Source: Lederbergia wuyishanensis | GTDB lineage: Bacteria; Bacillota; Bacilli; Bacillales; Bacillaceae_C | Assembly: GCF_022900255.1 (NCBI RefSeq) | Contig: NZ_JALIRM010000010.1 | Coordinates: forward strand, 124,001-188,000 | DNA: 64,000 nucleotides | Direction of reading: 5' to 3' | Shown here: positions 14,573 through 22,830 of the stretch, one piece after another | How positions within the stretch are numbered: position 1 is the stretch's first letter | Layout: every line of letters starts with the position of its first letter | Translations under genes and position numbers: made by a program | The notes under the pieces: generated by a model | What the model saw: only the letters and a program-made list of their open reading frames with translations | Told to the model about the DNA's origin: nothing | The model's database searches: none

Positions 14573-15964
14573 TCATTTACTTAATTCTTCCAATAAAAGG
14601 TTCATTGTAATAGTCAATTGATTATTTGCGTCGTCTGAAAGGTAGTTTCGATGTGCTTCATGGTGCAAATGTTTTTGAAAGTTTTCTAAATGTTTTATCG
14701 CTTGCTCCACTCTACCCTTTTCTAAATGGTGTTCTGCTTGCTTAACGGAGCTTAACAATATAGGTACAAGCGGTCCTTTAATATCATTGGTTGCGATATA
14801 CCCGTTCAATTGCTCATTTAAAAGTGAAATCGATACTGGCTCAGCAAGCAGCTTTTCCATAATGGCAGCCTGCTCCATAAGCATCATTCCACTTAAATTG
14901 ATGCTAAGATCAAGGTTCAAGCTAGGTGTTCTTTCCCAGGAAGAGCCGAATAATATCTTATCATCCGCCAATTTGTTGTTCCATGCACTTTTAGCATTGT
15001 TTATTAGAAACTGTGCAATATCTTTTTGATTCGGATCTGCCTTAACTAATCCACCTAGATAGCGTACTAAAATCCCTTTAAACAGGCCGCCATCTCCGCC
15101 ACCCTCATCTTTTAAGATATTCGTAGTATTATTTCCTACTAGTCTTTTTATACCCGTCTCAGCTGTCTGTATGGCAGCGGCAAGATATTCATTATTTTCT
15201 GTTGCTCGATACAATTCAACACCCGCCCCAATATAAACCCCTTGGTTATAGGTGAATTCCCAATTCTTATCTATTTTGCCATCGCCAGTACGATTAATGC
15301 CATCCCAGACAAAACCCGTTTCAGGATCTACTAGAGTTGATTTTTGCCAGTCATAAATTTTAATTGCCCAATCTAAGTCATCTGGATTTCTGTATTTCTG
15401 ATAGAGCCTTGAAGCTAATATTACCGCCGGAGCATTTGATGGGGTATTTTTATAGTCTAACTGCGACTTATTCCAAGCAATTCCCCCACCAAATTGATCA
15501 CTCCAACCAGTTTTAATATCATCCCACAAGGTAAATACTGCATTTTCATATTTCGGATCATTTGTATGTTCATATAATCTAAACAAAGCCAAGCTCATCC
15601 ATAACATATCATCATAGAAATGATTGGTAATGGCTCCATTGTTTCTTTTTAAAATACTTTCATACAAAGCTTTTGATCTGTCTAAATAAACTTCATTATT
15701 CGTACGTTCGTATGCATCAATCAGTGTATCCAAAGCATGTGCTAGCCACCAATAATGAAATTGACCATTGCAATTATTACATTCGTAGGCATTATTGAAC
15801 ATACTTGTCTCTTCATTCCAATAATATTCGAATAAGGAAGTTTGAGCTAGTTCAGCTTTATCTCCCCATTCAAAGCTTGCCTCGTTATGATTTTCACTTG
15901 CAAAGGTGGAGCTTCCTAACATCAATAAAAAGATTAGTGAAAGTGAAAAAATTTTTTTGGCCAT
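14573..15964 (-). CDS. secreted glycoside hydrolase family 76 protein with FIMAH-like domain
   Basis: The 463-residue protein has a signal peptide (about 1-23, ending TFASE). An alpha/alpha-toroid GH76 domain follows (about 30-360), with the adjacent catalytic Asp pair in NHFYDDMLW at residues 118-119. GH76 enzymes are endo-alpha-1,6-mannanases or related transglycosylases acting on fungal or actinobacterial mannan. The C-terminal 85 residues form a helical FIMAH-like module, seen also in the nucleotidase at 6.8 kb, probably for surface or wall association. The ribosome site is AGGAGGAAAG. No transporter or mannose-use genes are next to it. Substrate is inferred from family only. Confidence 0.88.
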   Translation of the reverse strand: MAKKIFSLSLIFLLMLGSSTFASENHNEASFEWGDKAELAQTSLFEYYWNEETSMFNNAYECNNCNGQFHYWWLAHALDTLIDAYERTNNEVYLDRSKALYESILKRNNGAITNHFYDDMLWMSLALFRLYEHTNDPKYENAVFTLWDDIKTGWSDQFGGGIAWNKSQLDYKNTPSNAPAVILASRLYQKYRNPDDLDWAIKIYDWQKSTLVDPETGFVWDGINRTGDGKIDKNWEFTYNQGVYIGAGVELYRATENNEYLAAAIQTAETGIKRLVGNNTTNILKDEGGGDGGLFKGILVRYLGGLVKADPNQKDIAQFLINNAKSAWNNKLADDKILFGSSWERTPSLNLDLSINLSGMMLMEQAAIMEKLLAEPVSISLLNEQLNGYIATNDIKGPLVPILLSSVKQAEHHLEKGRVEQAIKHLENFQKHLHHEAHRNYLSDDANNQLTITMNLLLEELSK

Positions 15965-16510
15965 ATTTCTTTCCTCCTAAATTTTTGTTCGTATACGAGT
16001 ACGTTTAGTAAGCGAAATATTGCACGTATTAACTTTTTACACCATGAAGTTATCCACTCCCTTTTTAGTTGGCGCTTACATAACTAAGCGCTATCGTTTT
16101 GAGGTTAGAGTCCATGGTTGATAGTTTATCTATATATAATGGTAATTAATATAAAAAGAACTGTATATAGTGCCATCGTTTCAATTAAAAGTCCGTAGAA
16201 AGTCACGCAATCACGTACGTTAGGAGCAACGTTATAGCAGAATTTAAAAATAAGTGGGATTTAAAAATGTGCTAGCTATGAGAATAGTAGTTTGCTCTTA
16301 TAATCTATTTCTTTTAAAAGTTGTATCAATACTCAACCTAGCTAATCTAGAACTATATAAAAAGCGTATTATTTTCTTCGATATTCATTTCTTTCGAATC
16401 AGAATCCCTTTCAGAATAAATGCCAGCTTTAGGATATTTCCCCAAATCGGTTAAAAAATATATTATATGTTATTATCAAGAAGAGAAATATTACGGCATC
16501 TTTATTTATC
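15965..16510. other. 545-bp gap between divergent GH76 and AAA ATPase genes
   Basis: The GH76 promoter side contains TCGTATACGA and a GTACGTTTAGTAAGC tract, but I cannot assign -35/-10 with confidence. A 66-codon plus-strand frame at 16254-16454 has no ribosome site and no protein-like features, so I treat it as chance. Nothing else is visible. Confidence 0.3.
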
Positions 16511-17284
16511 ATGGGGGTAAATCTTGTGGGAGAATTTCAAGAAAGCCATTATATAAGGGGATTAAAGCTCGATCGTTCTTATATTTCTTCTTTTGATGAC
16601 TATCCCTTTCATTTACCAAGTATAAAGACATTGGATGAACTATCCTTTCACCCAAATGTTACATTTTTCATCGGTGAAAATGGCATGGGAAAGTCAACTT
16701 TACTAGAAGCCATTGCAATTGCTTCTGGTTTTAATCCAGAAGGTGGTTCATTTAATTTCAACTTTTCCACTTATGATTCACATTCCCCATTAGAAAAATA
16801 TATTAAGCTGATAAAAGGAATCGAAAGGCCAAGAGATGGATTCTTTCTTCGTGCAGAGACTTTTTACAATGTGGCAAGCAATATTGAAGAATTAGACTGT
16901 GAACCAGGAGCCGGACCACGAATCATTGATTCATTCGGAGGATTGTCACTTCATCAACAGTCACATGGAGAATCCTTTTGGGCAACTTTTTTGAATCGTT
17001 TTCGGGGAAATGGCATTTACCTATTGGATGAACCTGAAGCAGCGTTATCTCCTCTTAGACAACTATCTATGTTATCCCAAATTCATGAATTAGTTCGTAG
17101 AGGCTCACAATTTATCATTGCTACTCATTCGCCCATCATCATGTCCTATCCTCATTCTAAGATTATAGAACTTAGTGAAGAAGGAGCCAAAGAAACATTA
17201 CTCGAAGAAACGAACCATTTTAGTATCATGAAACAATTTTTTGATGACAAAGATAGAATGTTACATCATTTACTAAATACATAA
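16511..17284 (+). CDS. stand-alone AAA/ABC-type ATPase (COG3910-like)
   Basis: The 257-residue P-loop NTPase has Walker A GENGMGKST (about 55-63), a signature-like SHGES, Walker B with LLDEPEAALSP (about 173-183) and a switch His in IATHSPIIM. This is the RecF/SMC-related architecture without a coiled coil, as in the predicted ATPase family that lacks a known partner. It has no TOPRIM or nuclease domain, so it is not an OLD or Gabija protein. The ATG at 16511 is preceded by no ideal ribosome site; a GTG at 16526 is an alternative. The next gene begins about 40 bp downstream and may form an operon with it. Confidence 0.85.
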   Translation: MGVNLVGEFQESHYIRGLKLDRSYISSFDDYPFHLPSIKTLDELSFHPNVTFFIGENGMGKSTLLEAIAIASGFNPEGGSFNFNFSTYDSHSPLEKYIKLIKGIERPRDGFFLRAETFYNVASNIEELDCEPGAGPRIIDSFGGLSLHQQSHGESFWATFLNRFRGNGIYLLDEPEAALSPLRQLSMLSQIHELVRRGSQFIIATHSPIIMSYPHSKIIELSEEGAKETLLEETNHFSIMKQFFDDKDRMLHHLLNT

Positions 17285-17322
17285 AAGCATTGAGGGTAAT
17301 AGTTCAATCATTGGGGGAGAGA

Positions 17323-18168
17323 ATGATCATGCCAAAATATGAAGAGCTTTATGAATTTCTAATCAGCAAAGTATCACAATTAACAGAGGAATGGTATGAA
17401 AGCATAGATAAAAAAAATACCGCGGGGGTCTATACCTCTTCGGTTCCAGAAGAAATTAGAATACTAAAAGAACAAAATAAAGAGTTTCATCTGCAATTCT
17501 TTCCTCTATTTATTAAAGAAGATTCTTTGCATTTAAAACACTTTGAAGAATGGATAGTGAAGATTGCTAAAGATGAAAGCCATCTATTAACACCTTCCAA
17601 TTTAATATTGAAAGAATTTTATAGAACCCGTAATCAATATCTCCAATTAATAAAAGACTTTGTATCTATACATAAAGGAGAATATCCACAAAGTGTTATA
17701 GACTCATGGAATCACCTAATTATTGATACTATGGATAAAGTCACAGTTTGGTTTCTAGAAGAGTTTGATAAATACTCTATCTCTAGATTACAATGCCATC
17801 AAGAACTTATTAATGAATTAAGTTCACCAGTAATTGTAATCACTAAAAATACAGGATTGCTTCCACTTGTTGGTGATATTGATACTGCAAGAGCAAAGTT
17901 AATTCTTAAAAAAACGTTAGAGCAATGTGTTGAAAAAAGATTAGATTATCTTTTTATTGATCTATCTGGAGTAATAATGGTCGATACGATGGTCGCCCAG
18001 CAAATTTTTTACTTACACGAAGCTTTAAACTTAATTGGGGTAGAAATTACCCTATGCGGAATTCGCCCTGAAATAGCCCAGACGGTAATTCAGCTTGGTC
18101 TTTCTTTTGAAAAAATTCCGACTTACTCATCTTTAGAACGAGCTTTAAAAGAAACTCTCAAAGATTGA
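17323..18168 (+). CDS. RsbR-like protein with C-terminal STAS domain
   Basis: The 281-residue product has a variable N-terminal helical region (about 1-165, non-heme RsbR_N-like) and a STAS domain (about 168-278). The STAS part reads SSPVIVITKNTGLLPLVGDI and DYLFIDLSGVIMVDTMVAQQI. In RsbR proteins two Thr residues in this domain are phosphorylated by RsbT; the DTMVA segment lies where one would sit, but I cannot confirm both sites. Such proteins form stressosomes controlling sigma-B. No rsbS, rsbT or rsbU lies nearby, so this is an orphan paralog like B. subtilis RsbRB-D. GGGGGAGA before the ATG at 17323 sets the start. Confidence 0.85.
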   Translation: MIMPKYEELYEFLISKVSQLTEEWYESIDKKNTAGVYTSSVPEEIRILKEQNKEFHLQFFPLFIKEDSLHLKHFEEWIVKIAKDESHLLTPSNLILKEFYRTRNQYLQLIKDFVSIHKGEYPQSVIDSWNHLIIDTMDKVTVWFLEEFDKYSISRLQCHQELINELSSPVIVITKNTGLLPLVGDIDTARAKLILKKTLEQCVEKRLDYLFIDLSGVIMVDTMVAQQIFYLHEALNLIGVEITLCGIRPEIAQTVIQLGLSFEKIPTYSSLERALKETLKD

Positions 18169-18388
18169 CTAATTACATAGTTTATCGACATAATGAATAC
18201 CTTTAAATTGTTAAAAGAGATTTCGATTTACTGGATGGGATTGTGAATTCATTGGACTAAATGGCGAAGAAGTTAGATGCTCCTCCACATTTTTAATTAT
18301 TCATAATCACAGTTTTAAGACCATTAGATCCCGTTAATTGGAAGAGAACTCGATGATTGTTTTGAAACCATTTTATTGGGGAACTTTT

Positions 18389-18586
18389 TTAGAGTGTATT
18401 TATATGGTTGTCACCGCGGGCGTTGCAATGATGATGCATAATTTCATTGATGACCAAATCAAGAGCTTTTAATTCACCAACTAAATGAATTGATTGGAAC
18501 TCCGGTTCTTCTAATTATTGCTTAAGAGTCATACGTCTCAGGTGCATCATCTCTAAAAAAGCAATGGCTCTGCCCCCACGAAAGGG
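18389..18586 (-). pseudogene. decayed gene, copy 2 of the paralogous pair
   Basis: Minus-strand reading gives PFRGGRAIAFLEMMHLRRMT then LKQ, a TAA stop, then LEEPEFQSIHLVGELKALDL and VINEIMHHHCNARGDNHINTL before a final TAA. RAIAFL(E/D)MM, LKQ, EPEFQSIH and GELK match the remnant at 14154-14488. There is no start or ribosome site. It lies in a 549-bp gene-free gap upstream of carD. The family is unidentified. Confidence 0.5.
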
Positions 18587-18643
18587 ATTTACTTAGGATT
18601 GAGTTCCTATCATATTTTTAAACAATGTCTACACTATCCTAAC

Positions 18644-18682
18644 GTCAACTAGGTTGACAAAACTTTAATTTTGTGTTATAAT
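18644..18682 (+). promoter_or_regulatory. sigma-A promoter of the CarD gene with overlapping dyad
   Basis: TTGACA (18654-18659) and TATAAT (18677-18682) are consensus boxes with a 17-bp spacer. A palindrome GTCAACTAGGTTGAC (18644-18658) covers most of the -35, a position suited to a repressor. Confidence 0.85.
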
Positions 18683-18717
18683 TACTTAGATGACAAAACA
18701 TCGTAGGAGACGATCAA

Positions 18718-19236
18718 ATGTACATTATAGGAGATTTGGTTATTTATTCCACTCATGGGATTTGCAAAATTGATGACATTTGTGAAAAAACAATATCAGG
18801 TGAAAATAGAAAGTATTACGTGATGCATCCAATAGAAAATAACCATCAACTAACAATCAGTATCCCTATCAATAATGAAAAAGTGTTTATGCATGATTTA
18901 ATCAATAAAGAAGAGGCCATTGAAGTTCTTCAATCTTTTAAAAGTCCTGGCACCATCTGGGAGGAGCAAGCGAACCAACGTCATAAGCTTTTTTCCGATA
19001 TTGTCAAGACAGGAAATCGAAAAGAAATTGCTAGAATGATCAACACACTGATACGAAAAAAGATAGAAGTTGAACGAAATGGACATAAGCTTTACGAACA
19101 AGATCGTAAGCTTTTGACAAATACAACATCGATTCTATTTAAAGAAATGGCAATATCATTAAATAAAAATGTTGATGAAATAAAAGAATTGGTCATAGGC
19201 TTGATAAAAGGGAAAGAAATTAGGTTAATTTTCTAA
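18718..19236 (+). CDS. CarD/CdnL-type RNA-polymerase-binding regulator
   Basis: The 172-residue product starts with the CarD/TRCF RNAP-interaction domain (YIIGDLVIYSTHGICKIDDI, about 2-21; domain to about 65). A helical C-terminal part follows (about 75-165) with basic residues that in CarD contacts the promoter -10 edge. CarD proteins bind the RNA polymerase beta subunit and stabilise open complexes, mainly at rRNA promoters. The length and order match B. subtilis YdeB-type proteins. The ribosome site is GTAGGAGACGATCAA before ATG. It is driven by a near-perfect sigma-A promoter and convergent with the MarR gene across a shared terminator. Confidence 0.88.
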   Translation: MYIIGDLVIYSTHGICKIDDICEKTISGENRKYYVMHPIENNHQLTISIPINNEKVFMHDLINKEEAIEVLQSFKSPGTIWEEQANQRHKLFSDIVKTGNRKEIARMINTLIRKKIEVERNGHKLYEQDRKLLTNTTSILFKEMAISLNKNVDEIKELVIGLIKGKEIRLIF

Positions 19237-19261
19237 ACAATATCATACTATATACATGATA

Positions 19262-19304
19262 AAAACGCCTGCAATGTCATTTCAAATTGACAATGCAGGC
19301 GTTT
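19262..19304. terminator. bidirectional terminator between the carD and marR genes
   Basis: AAACGCCTGCAATGTC and GACAATGCAGGCGTTT form a long, slightly imperfect stem. Poly-A on the left and TTTC on the right give tails for both strands. Confidence 0.85.
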
Positions 19305-19309
19305 CTCAC

Positions 19310-19774
19310 TTAGATTCCCCAATCTAGCTTCAATAAAGCTTTAAGAGTCTTTACATGCTCCGCACCAATTTGGTCAGCAATTTTATTCTCCAACTGGGAT
19401 TTCAGTATCTCGTATTTCTCGTAGCATTCTTCCCCTAAAGGTGTTAATTGAATACACTTCTCTTTCTTGTTGTTTTCTACGTTGTTAATTTCCACTAACC
19501 CTTTTGCAGAAAGATTTTTAATAAACTTATGGATTGCCTGACGAGAAATTTCGACGTTTTTTGTAACATACGAAATGGTGGGACGCTTTTTATAAATCCT
19601 AGCCATGATGTACCATTCAGAATTCGAAATATAAATCTCACTATGTTCGTTCCAAGCTTTTTCCATGAACTTACGAGTAGAACTGTGATGCTCACTCAAT
19701 AAATCGATTAAATCTAAGTTTTGTAATTTAGAATTGGGAGTCAAACCGTTCACTCCATTCATTGTCTTCGACAT
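19310..19774 (-). CDS. MarR-family transcriptional regulator
   Basis: This 154-residue winged-helix protein has the MarR layout: N-terminal dimer helices, an HTH (ISYVTKNVEISRQAIHKFIKNL, split here as two helices, about 75-96) and a wing ending LVEINNVENNKKEKCIQLT. A C-terminal dimer helix completes it. It is divergent from the AhpD-like gene, with dyads in the shared region, so that gene is the probable target. There is a single Cys near the wing and one near residue 127; whether it senses thiol oxidation is unknown. The start lacks a strong ribosome site; ATG 19774 and 19762 are both possible. Confidence 0.85.
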   Translation of the reverse strand: MSKTMNGVNGLTPNSKLQNLDLIDLLSEHHSSTRKFMEKAWNEHSEIYISNSEWYIMARIYKKRPTISYVTKNVEISRQAIHKFIKNLSAKGLVEINNVENNKKEKCIQLTPLGEECYEKYEILKSQLENKIADQIGAEHVKTLKALLKLDWGI

Positions 19775-19827
19775 TACTAGAAAATCTAATTTTCATTGCC
19801 AATTTGATTGAACTTTTATACGTAGAG

Positions 19828-19850
19828 AGTTAACCATTTAAAGGTAAACT
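19828..19850. promoter_or_regulatory. dyad upstream of the marR gene, candidate MarR operator
   Basis: AGTTAACCATT and AAAGGTAAACT flank a central T as a near-palindrome 54 bp before the marR start. Its ACCAT/GGTA core resembles the dyad at 20053-20073. Confidence 0.45.
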
Positions 19851-20052
19851 ACAGCAACGTCAACCACTAAACTTTAAATATTATCGTGATAGTCAGACCA
19901 GTGACCAATGAGCTCAATTATATCCTTCTTATATTTCTATATTTTAATTACAAAAGTATCATCAATTTACTTTCCATTCAACTTAAAACTTATTTTTTAT
20001 CACTAAAGCAAAAGTTGTATATGAGCATTATTTGTATATAAAAAAGGAAGTA

Positions 20053-20073
20053 GTGTTACCATGAATGGTACAC
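20053..20073. promoter_or_regulatory. dyad upstream of the AhpD-like gene, candidate MarR operator
   Basis: GTGTTACCAT and ATGGTACAC are near-mirror arms around GA, about 37 bp before the AhpD-like start. The ACCAT/ATGGT arms resemble the dyad near marR. Confidence 0.45.
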
Positions 20074-20109
20074 ATATGATATTCATTAATTTGAAAAGGA
20101 GTTTTGAAG

Positions 20110-20763
20110 ATGTCTGCTAACCTATATTCAAAGGAAAATGTAAAAATTTTAGCTCAATTAAAGGAATTAGCGCCGGAACAACTTAAAGAATTTAATGAAT
20201 TCAATACTGCTGTATTTAAAGAAGGAACTTTAACAAAAAAAGAAAAAGAAATCATTGCTGTTGCAATTACTCATGTTACGCAATGTCCTTATTGTATAGA
20301 TGCTCATACGAAAAGTGCCAAAAAAGCCGGGGCAACATTGGAAGAATTAGCAGAAGCTGTATTTGTAACTACTGCGGTGGAAGCGGGGGGTACTGTTACT
20401 CACAGTACACATGTTCACAATGCAAAAAATAAAGAAGCATCCGATGTACTTTATGCTCGTTCTAACTTGAAAAACTTGGGTCAATTAGGTAAATTTGCGG
20501 CGGAAGGCTTTAAAGGTTATCAAGCATTTAGTACCTCTTCAACAAAATCAGGAAAATTAAGTGCTAAATTTAAAGAAATTATTGCTGTCGCTGTTGCGAA
20601 CGCTACTCAATGCCCATATTGCATTGACGTTCATACAAAAAATGCGGAGCGTCAAGGTGCAACTAGCGAAGAGCTAGCTGAAGCCATTATGGTAACTTCC
20701 GCAGTACGGGCAGGTGCTTCATACGCTCATATGGCCAATATGATTCAGAGTTACCAAGAATAA
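20110..20763 (+). CDS. tandem AhpD-like carboxymuconolactone decarboxylase family protein
   Basis: The 217-residue protein contains two CMD/AhpD domains in tandem. Each has a CPYCIDxHT motif (C59, C62, H66 and C168, C171, H175), the redox Cys pair and His proton relay of AhpD-type alkylhydroperoxidases. A peroxidase or disulfide-reductase role is therefore likely. Most AhpD-like proteins have a single domain of about 110-180 aa, so this looks like an internal gene duplication and fusion. The start at ATG 20110 has AAGGAG at a good distance; the TTG at 20104 is too close. It is divergent from a MarR gene that probably controls it. Confidence 0.88.
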   Translation: MSANLYSKENVKILAQLKELAPEQLKEFNEFNTAVFKEGTLTKKEKEIIAVAITHVTQCPYCIDAHTKSAKKAGATLEELAEAVFVTTAVEAGGTVTHSTHVHNAKNKEASDVLYARSNLKNLGQLGKFAAEGFKGYQAFSTSSTKSGKLSAKFKEIIAVAVANATQCPYCIDVHTKNAERQGATSEELAEAIMVTSAVRAGASYAHMANMIQSYQE

Positions 20764-20930
20764 AATGAAAAACCTGAATTCCCCGCTGTCTCACTCAGTT
20801 TCCCCCTCCTTATGGAAGATGATATAATGTGATGCAAAAAATGTTTGCATATTTTGAATATTTATTAATTTTTGATCCCAATTTTTTACGAAGAAATCAG
20901 GCACTATCATGAAGTATAACTTAAGCCAAA

Positions 20931-20965
20931 TTCCTCGATGTTTTAAGCGAGAAATTTGGCTTTTA
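20931..20965 (+). terminator. hairpin in the 437-bp gap after the AhpD-like gene
   Basis: AGCCAAATT-CTCG pairs with CGAG-AATTTGGCT around a loop and is followed by TTTTAAT. It lies 170 bp after the gene, so it may end a longer transcript or the MazG remnant on the other strand. Confidence 0.5.
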
Positions 20966-20996
20966 ATGTAGATATCTTCATTTTACGTATGGTTAT

Positions 20997-21117
20997 CCTT
21001 CTAAATAGACATCAATTTCTTCCGCTAAAAGCCAATCCGACCAAATATGTCTAAGTCAGACCAACCCCTGCTTTTATAATATTCTTTGACCCAATTCTGA
21101 ATTTCTGATAGATTCAT
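20997..21117 (-). pseudogene. remnant of a MazG-like nucleotide pyrophosphohydrolase
   Basis: An ATG at 21117 opens MNLSEIQNWVKEYYKSRGWS then DLDIFGRIGF and a TAG. One frame over, LLAEEIDVYLEG follows before a stop. The N-terminus matches the start of short MazG-like proteins (LQNWVKxFYxxRxW ... FLAEExGE). The gene is frameshifted at the first EE motif and cut off, leaving about 40 of roughly 100 residues. MazG-like enzymes hydrolyse aberrant NTPs, and that activity is lost here. Confidence 0.55.
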
Positions 21118-21200
21118 TTCATTCAGCTTTCATTTTTATATCTGAAGCTTAACAAAGTATTTAAATTTATGATAATGTCATTCTTGAAAGGTGGGATAGT

Positions 21201-21782
21201 TTGAAAAATATAGCTGTATTTTGTGGATCAAGTAACGGCGTATCCGAAGCCTATATTAAAGGTGCAAAAAGGCTTGGCAAAGAACTGGCGAAAAGAAATA
21301 TTGCCCTTGTATATGGGGGTGCAAGCGTAGGAGTTATGGGAGCAGTTGCAGATTCTGTTTTAGAAGAGGGAGGAAACGTAATTGGTGTAATGCCGAGCTT
21401 TCTAGAAAAAAGAGAAATATCCCATAAGAACTTAACACAACTCATTGTTGTTGACTCTATGCATGAGAGAAAAGCAAAAATGGCAGAATTGGCAGATGGC
21501 TTTATAGCAATGCCAGGAGGTCCTGGAACATTAGAGGAGTTTTTTGAGATTTTTACTTGGGCCCAGTTAGGACTTCACCAAAAACCTTGTGGACTTTTAA
21601 ATATAAATCATTATTTTGACCCTCTTATTACTTTATTTAATCATATGACAGATGAACAGTTTCTACATGAAAAATACCGTTCTATGGCTCTTGTAGATGT
21701 TGAACCGCAAGGACTCCTCGATCAATTCAATACATATGAACCACCAACATTAAAAACATATATTACTGAAAAACAAATTTAG
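21201..21782 (+). CDS. LOG family protein (cytokinin riboside 5'-monophosphate phosphoribohydrolase-like)
   Basis: The 193-residue product has the Rossmann-like LOG fold and the diagnostic motifs SMHERK (about 86-91) and PGGPGT (105-110) plus LEEFFE. LOG proteins remove ribose-5-phosphate from nucleoside monophosphates such as AMP or cytokinin ribotides. The B. subtilis relative is YvdD. The start is TTG at 21201, with AAAGGTGGGA just upstream. A strong hairpin follows at 21852-21889. The physiological substrate is not known for Bacillus homologs. Confidence 0.92.
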   Translation: MKNIAVFCGSSNGVSEAYIKGAKRLGKELAKRNIALVYGGASVGVMGAVADSVLEEGGNVIGVMPSFLEKREISHKNLTQLIVVDSMHERKAKMAELADGFIAMPGGPGTLEEFFEIFTWAQLGLHQKPCGLLNINHYFDPLITLFNHMTDEQFLHEKYRSMALVDVEPQGLLDQFNTYEPPTLKTYITEKQI

Positions 21783-21851
21783 CATCTTACTACTAACTTT
21801 GGGCTAGGTACGTTAAAAAAGCGGCAGAAACAGATTTATTAGCATACAAGT

Positions 21852-21889
21852 AGAATTCATTTTGAAAAATGTTATTCAAAATGAATTCT
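21852..21889. terminator. terminator between the LOG gene and bmrR
   Basis: This perfect 15-bp stem AGAATTCATTTTGAA / TTCAAAATGAATTCT with an 8-nt loop is followed by T6. It separates convergent genes. Confidence 0.88.
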
Positions 21890-21925
21890 TTTTTATGAAT
21901 AGATAGGAATTTTTCAAAAAGACTT

Positions 21926-22771
21926 TTATAATGTTTCCTTAACCAGAATTCTCATTTCCATTAGAAATTCTTCTTGTTGCTTTGGGGAATAATGAATATG
22001 TACTAATGTTTCGTATATATCACTCATTACTTTTAATTTATGACGTGCAACATACTGAATTAATTTTTGTAAGTTCAAAAAATATTCTTCGAACGATAAA
22101 CTATTAAACCTAATACAAACATAAGTGCCTTGTGGAATAGTTGCAATTTCTGTGTTTTGTGGCAGCAAAGCTGTCTGTCTATTTGTTAGTACGGGTGTAA
22201 ATAAATAATGGTACGTAACTTCATCAATATGAGTATAAGGCTTATACGGAAAAATGGCTCCATAGCCACTGTTTCTAAATCCTTCGGTCGATGCAGCAAA
22301 ACTCCTAAGCTTGCTGTAAGAAGCATATAGAGTAGTTTTTGGTCCATTCCCACTAGTTTTTATTTGAATTATATTACTTTCTTTCTCTTCTGAAAGAAAC
22401 ACTTCTCCAAGAATAGGATATTCCTTCTGCCTTTGTATTCCCATTTTAGCATTAGCAATGATTTGTTCGATTTCTAATAAATTATTTATTTTTTTCCTTA
22501 CAATCTTTTCTTGTTCAGTTAAAAAAGAAAAAAATTCATCTGTCTTTAATTCCTGTACTTTTTTAATATCGTCTAATGATGTACCAATATATTTGAGAGA
22601 TTTAATTAAATCTAAAAGATAAATTTGCGAGTCCTTATAATAGCGAAAGTTCGTATGAGGGTCGACATATACGGGTTTAAACAAGTCGATTTTATCATAG
22701 TAACGGAGTGCTTTAATTGAAATATTCGCTAGTTTAGAAACTTCACCGATTGTATAAAGCTTTTCTTCCAT
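21926..22771 (-). CDS. bmrR: MerR-family multidrug-sensing activator BmrR
   Basis: The 281-residue protein matches B. subtilis BmrR through its whole length by recall. It has a winged-helix MerR domain (YTIGEVSKLANISIKALRYYD, about 6-26 in two pieces), a coiled-coil linker (about 85-118) and the GyrI-like drug-binding domain (about 120-275). The buried drug-binding Glu is present as E254 in IYETLVHIHYSP. BmrR binds lipophilic cations and untwists a 19-bp-spaced promoter to activate bmr. It follows bmr on the same strand, as in B. subtilis, separated by a small hairpin. Its cognate promoter is visible upstream of bmr. Confidence 0.93.
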   Translation of the reverse strand: MEEKLYTIGEVSKLANISIKALRYYDKIDLFKPVYVDPHTNFRYYKDSQIYLLDLIKSLKYIGTSLDDIKKVQELKTDEFFSFLTEQEKIVRKKINNLLEIEQIIANAKMGIQRQKEYPILGEVFLSEEKESNIIQIKTSGNGPKTTLYASYSKLRSFAASTEGFRNSGYGAIFPYKPYTHIDEVTYHYLFTPVLTNRQTALLPQNTEIATIPQGTYVCIRFNSLSFEEYFLNLQKLIQYVARHKLKVMSDIYETLVHIHYSPKQQEEFLMEMRILVKETL

Positions 22772-22797
22772 CCATTCTCACTTCCTTGTATGTTCAT

Positions 22798-22830
22798 GGA
22801 GCATATTCTCTAATCAAGAGAATACGCTCC
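22798..22830 (-). terminator. hairpin between bmr and bmrR
   Basis: GGAGC-TATTCTCT arms pair across a 4-6 nt loop directly after the bmr stop. No strong T run follows, so it may attenuate read-through into bmrR or stabilise the bmr 3' end. Confidence 0.5.

Noticed and set aside
16254-16454. 66-codon plus-strand frame before the AAA ATPase gene
   Set aside because: AT-rich chance frame without a ribosome site; no protein-like pattern.
16511-18168. AAA ATPase plus STAS gene as a new defence system
   Set aside because: The ATPase lacks a nuclease or TOPRIM partner, the STAS protein fits RsbR-type stress proteins, and no other defence-like gene is adjacent; proximity alone does not support it.
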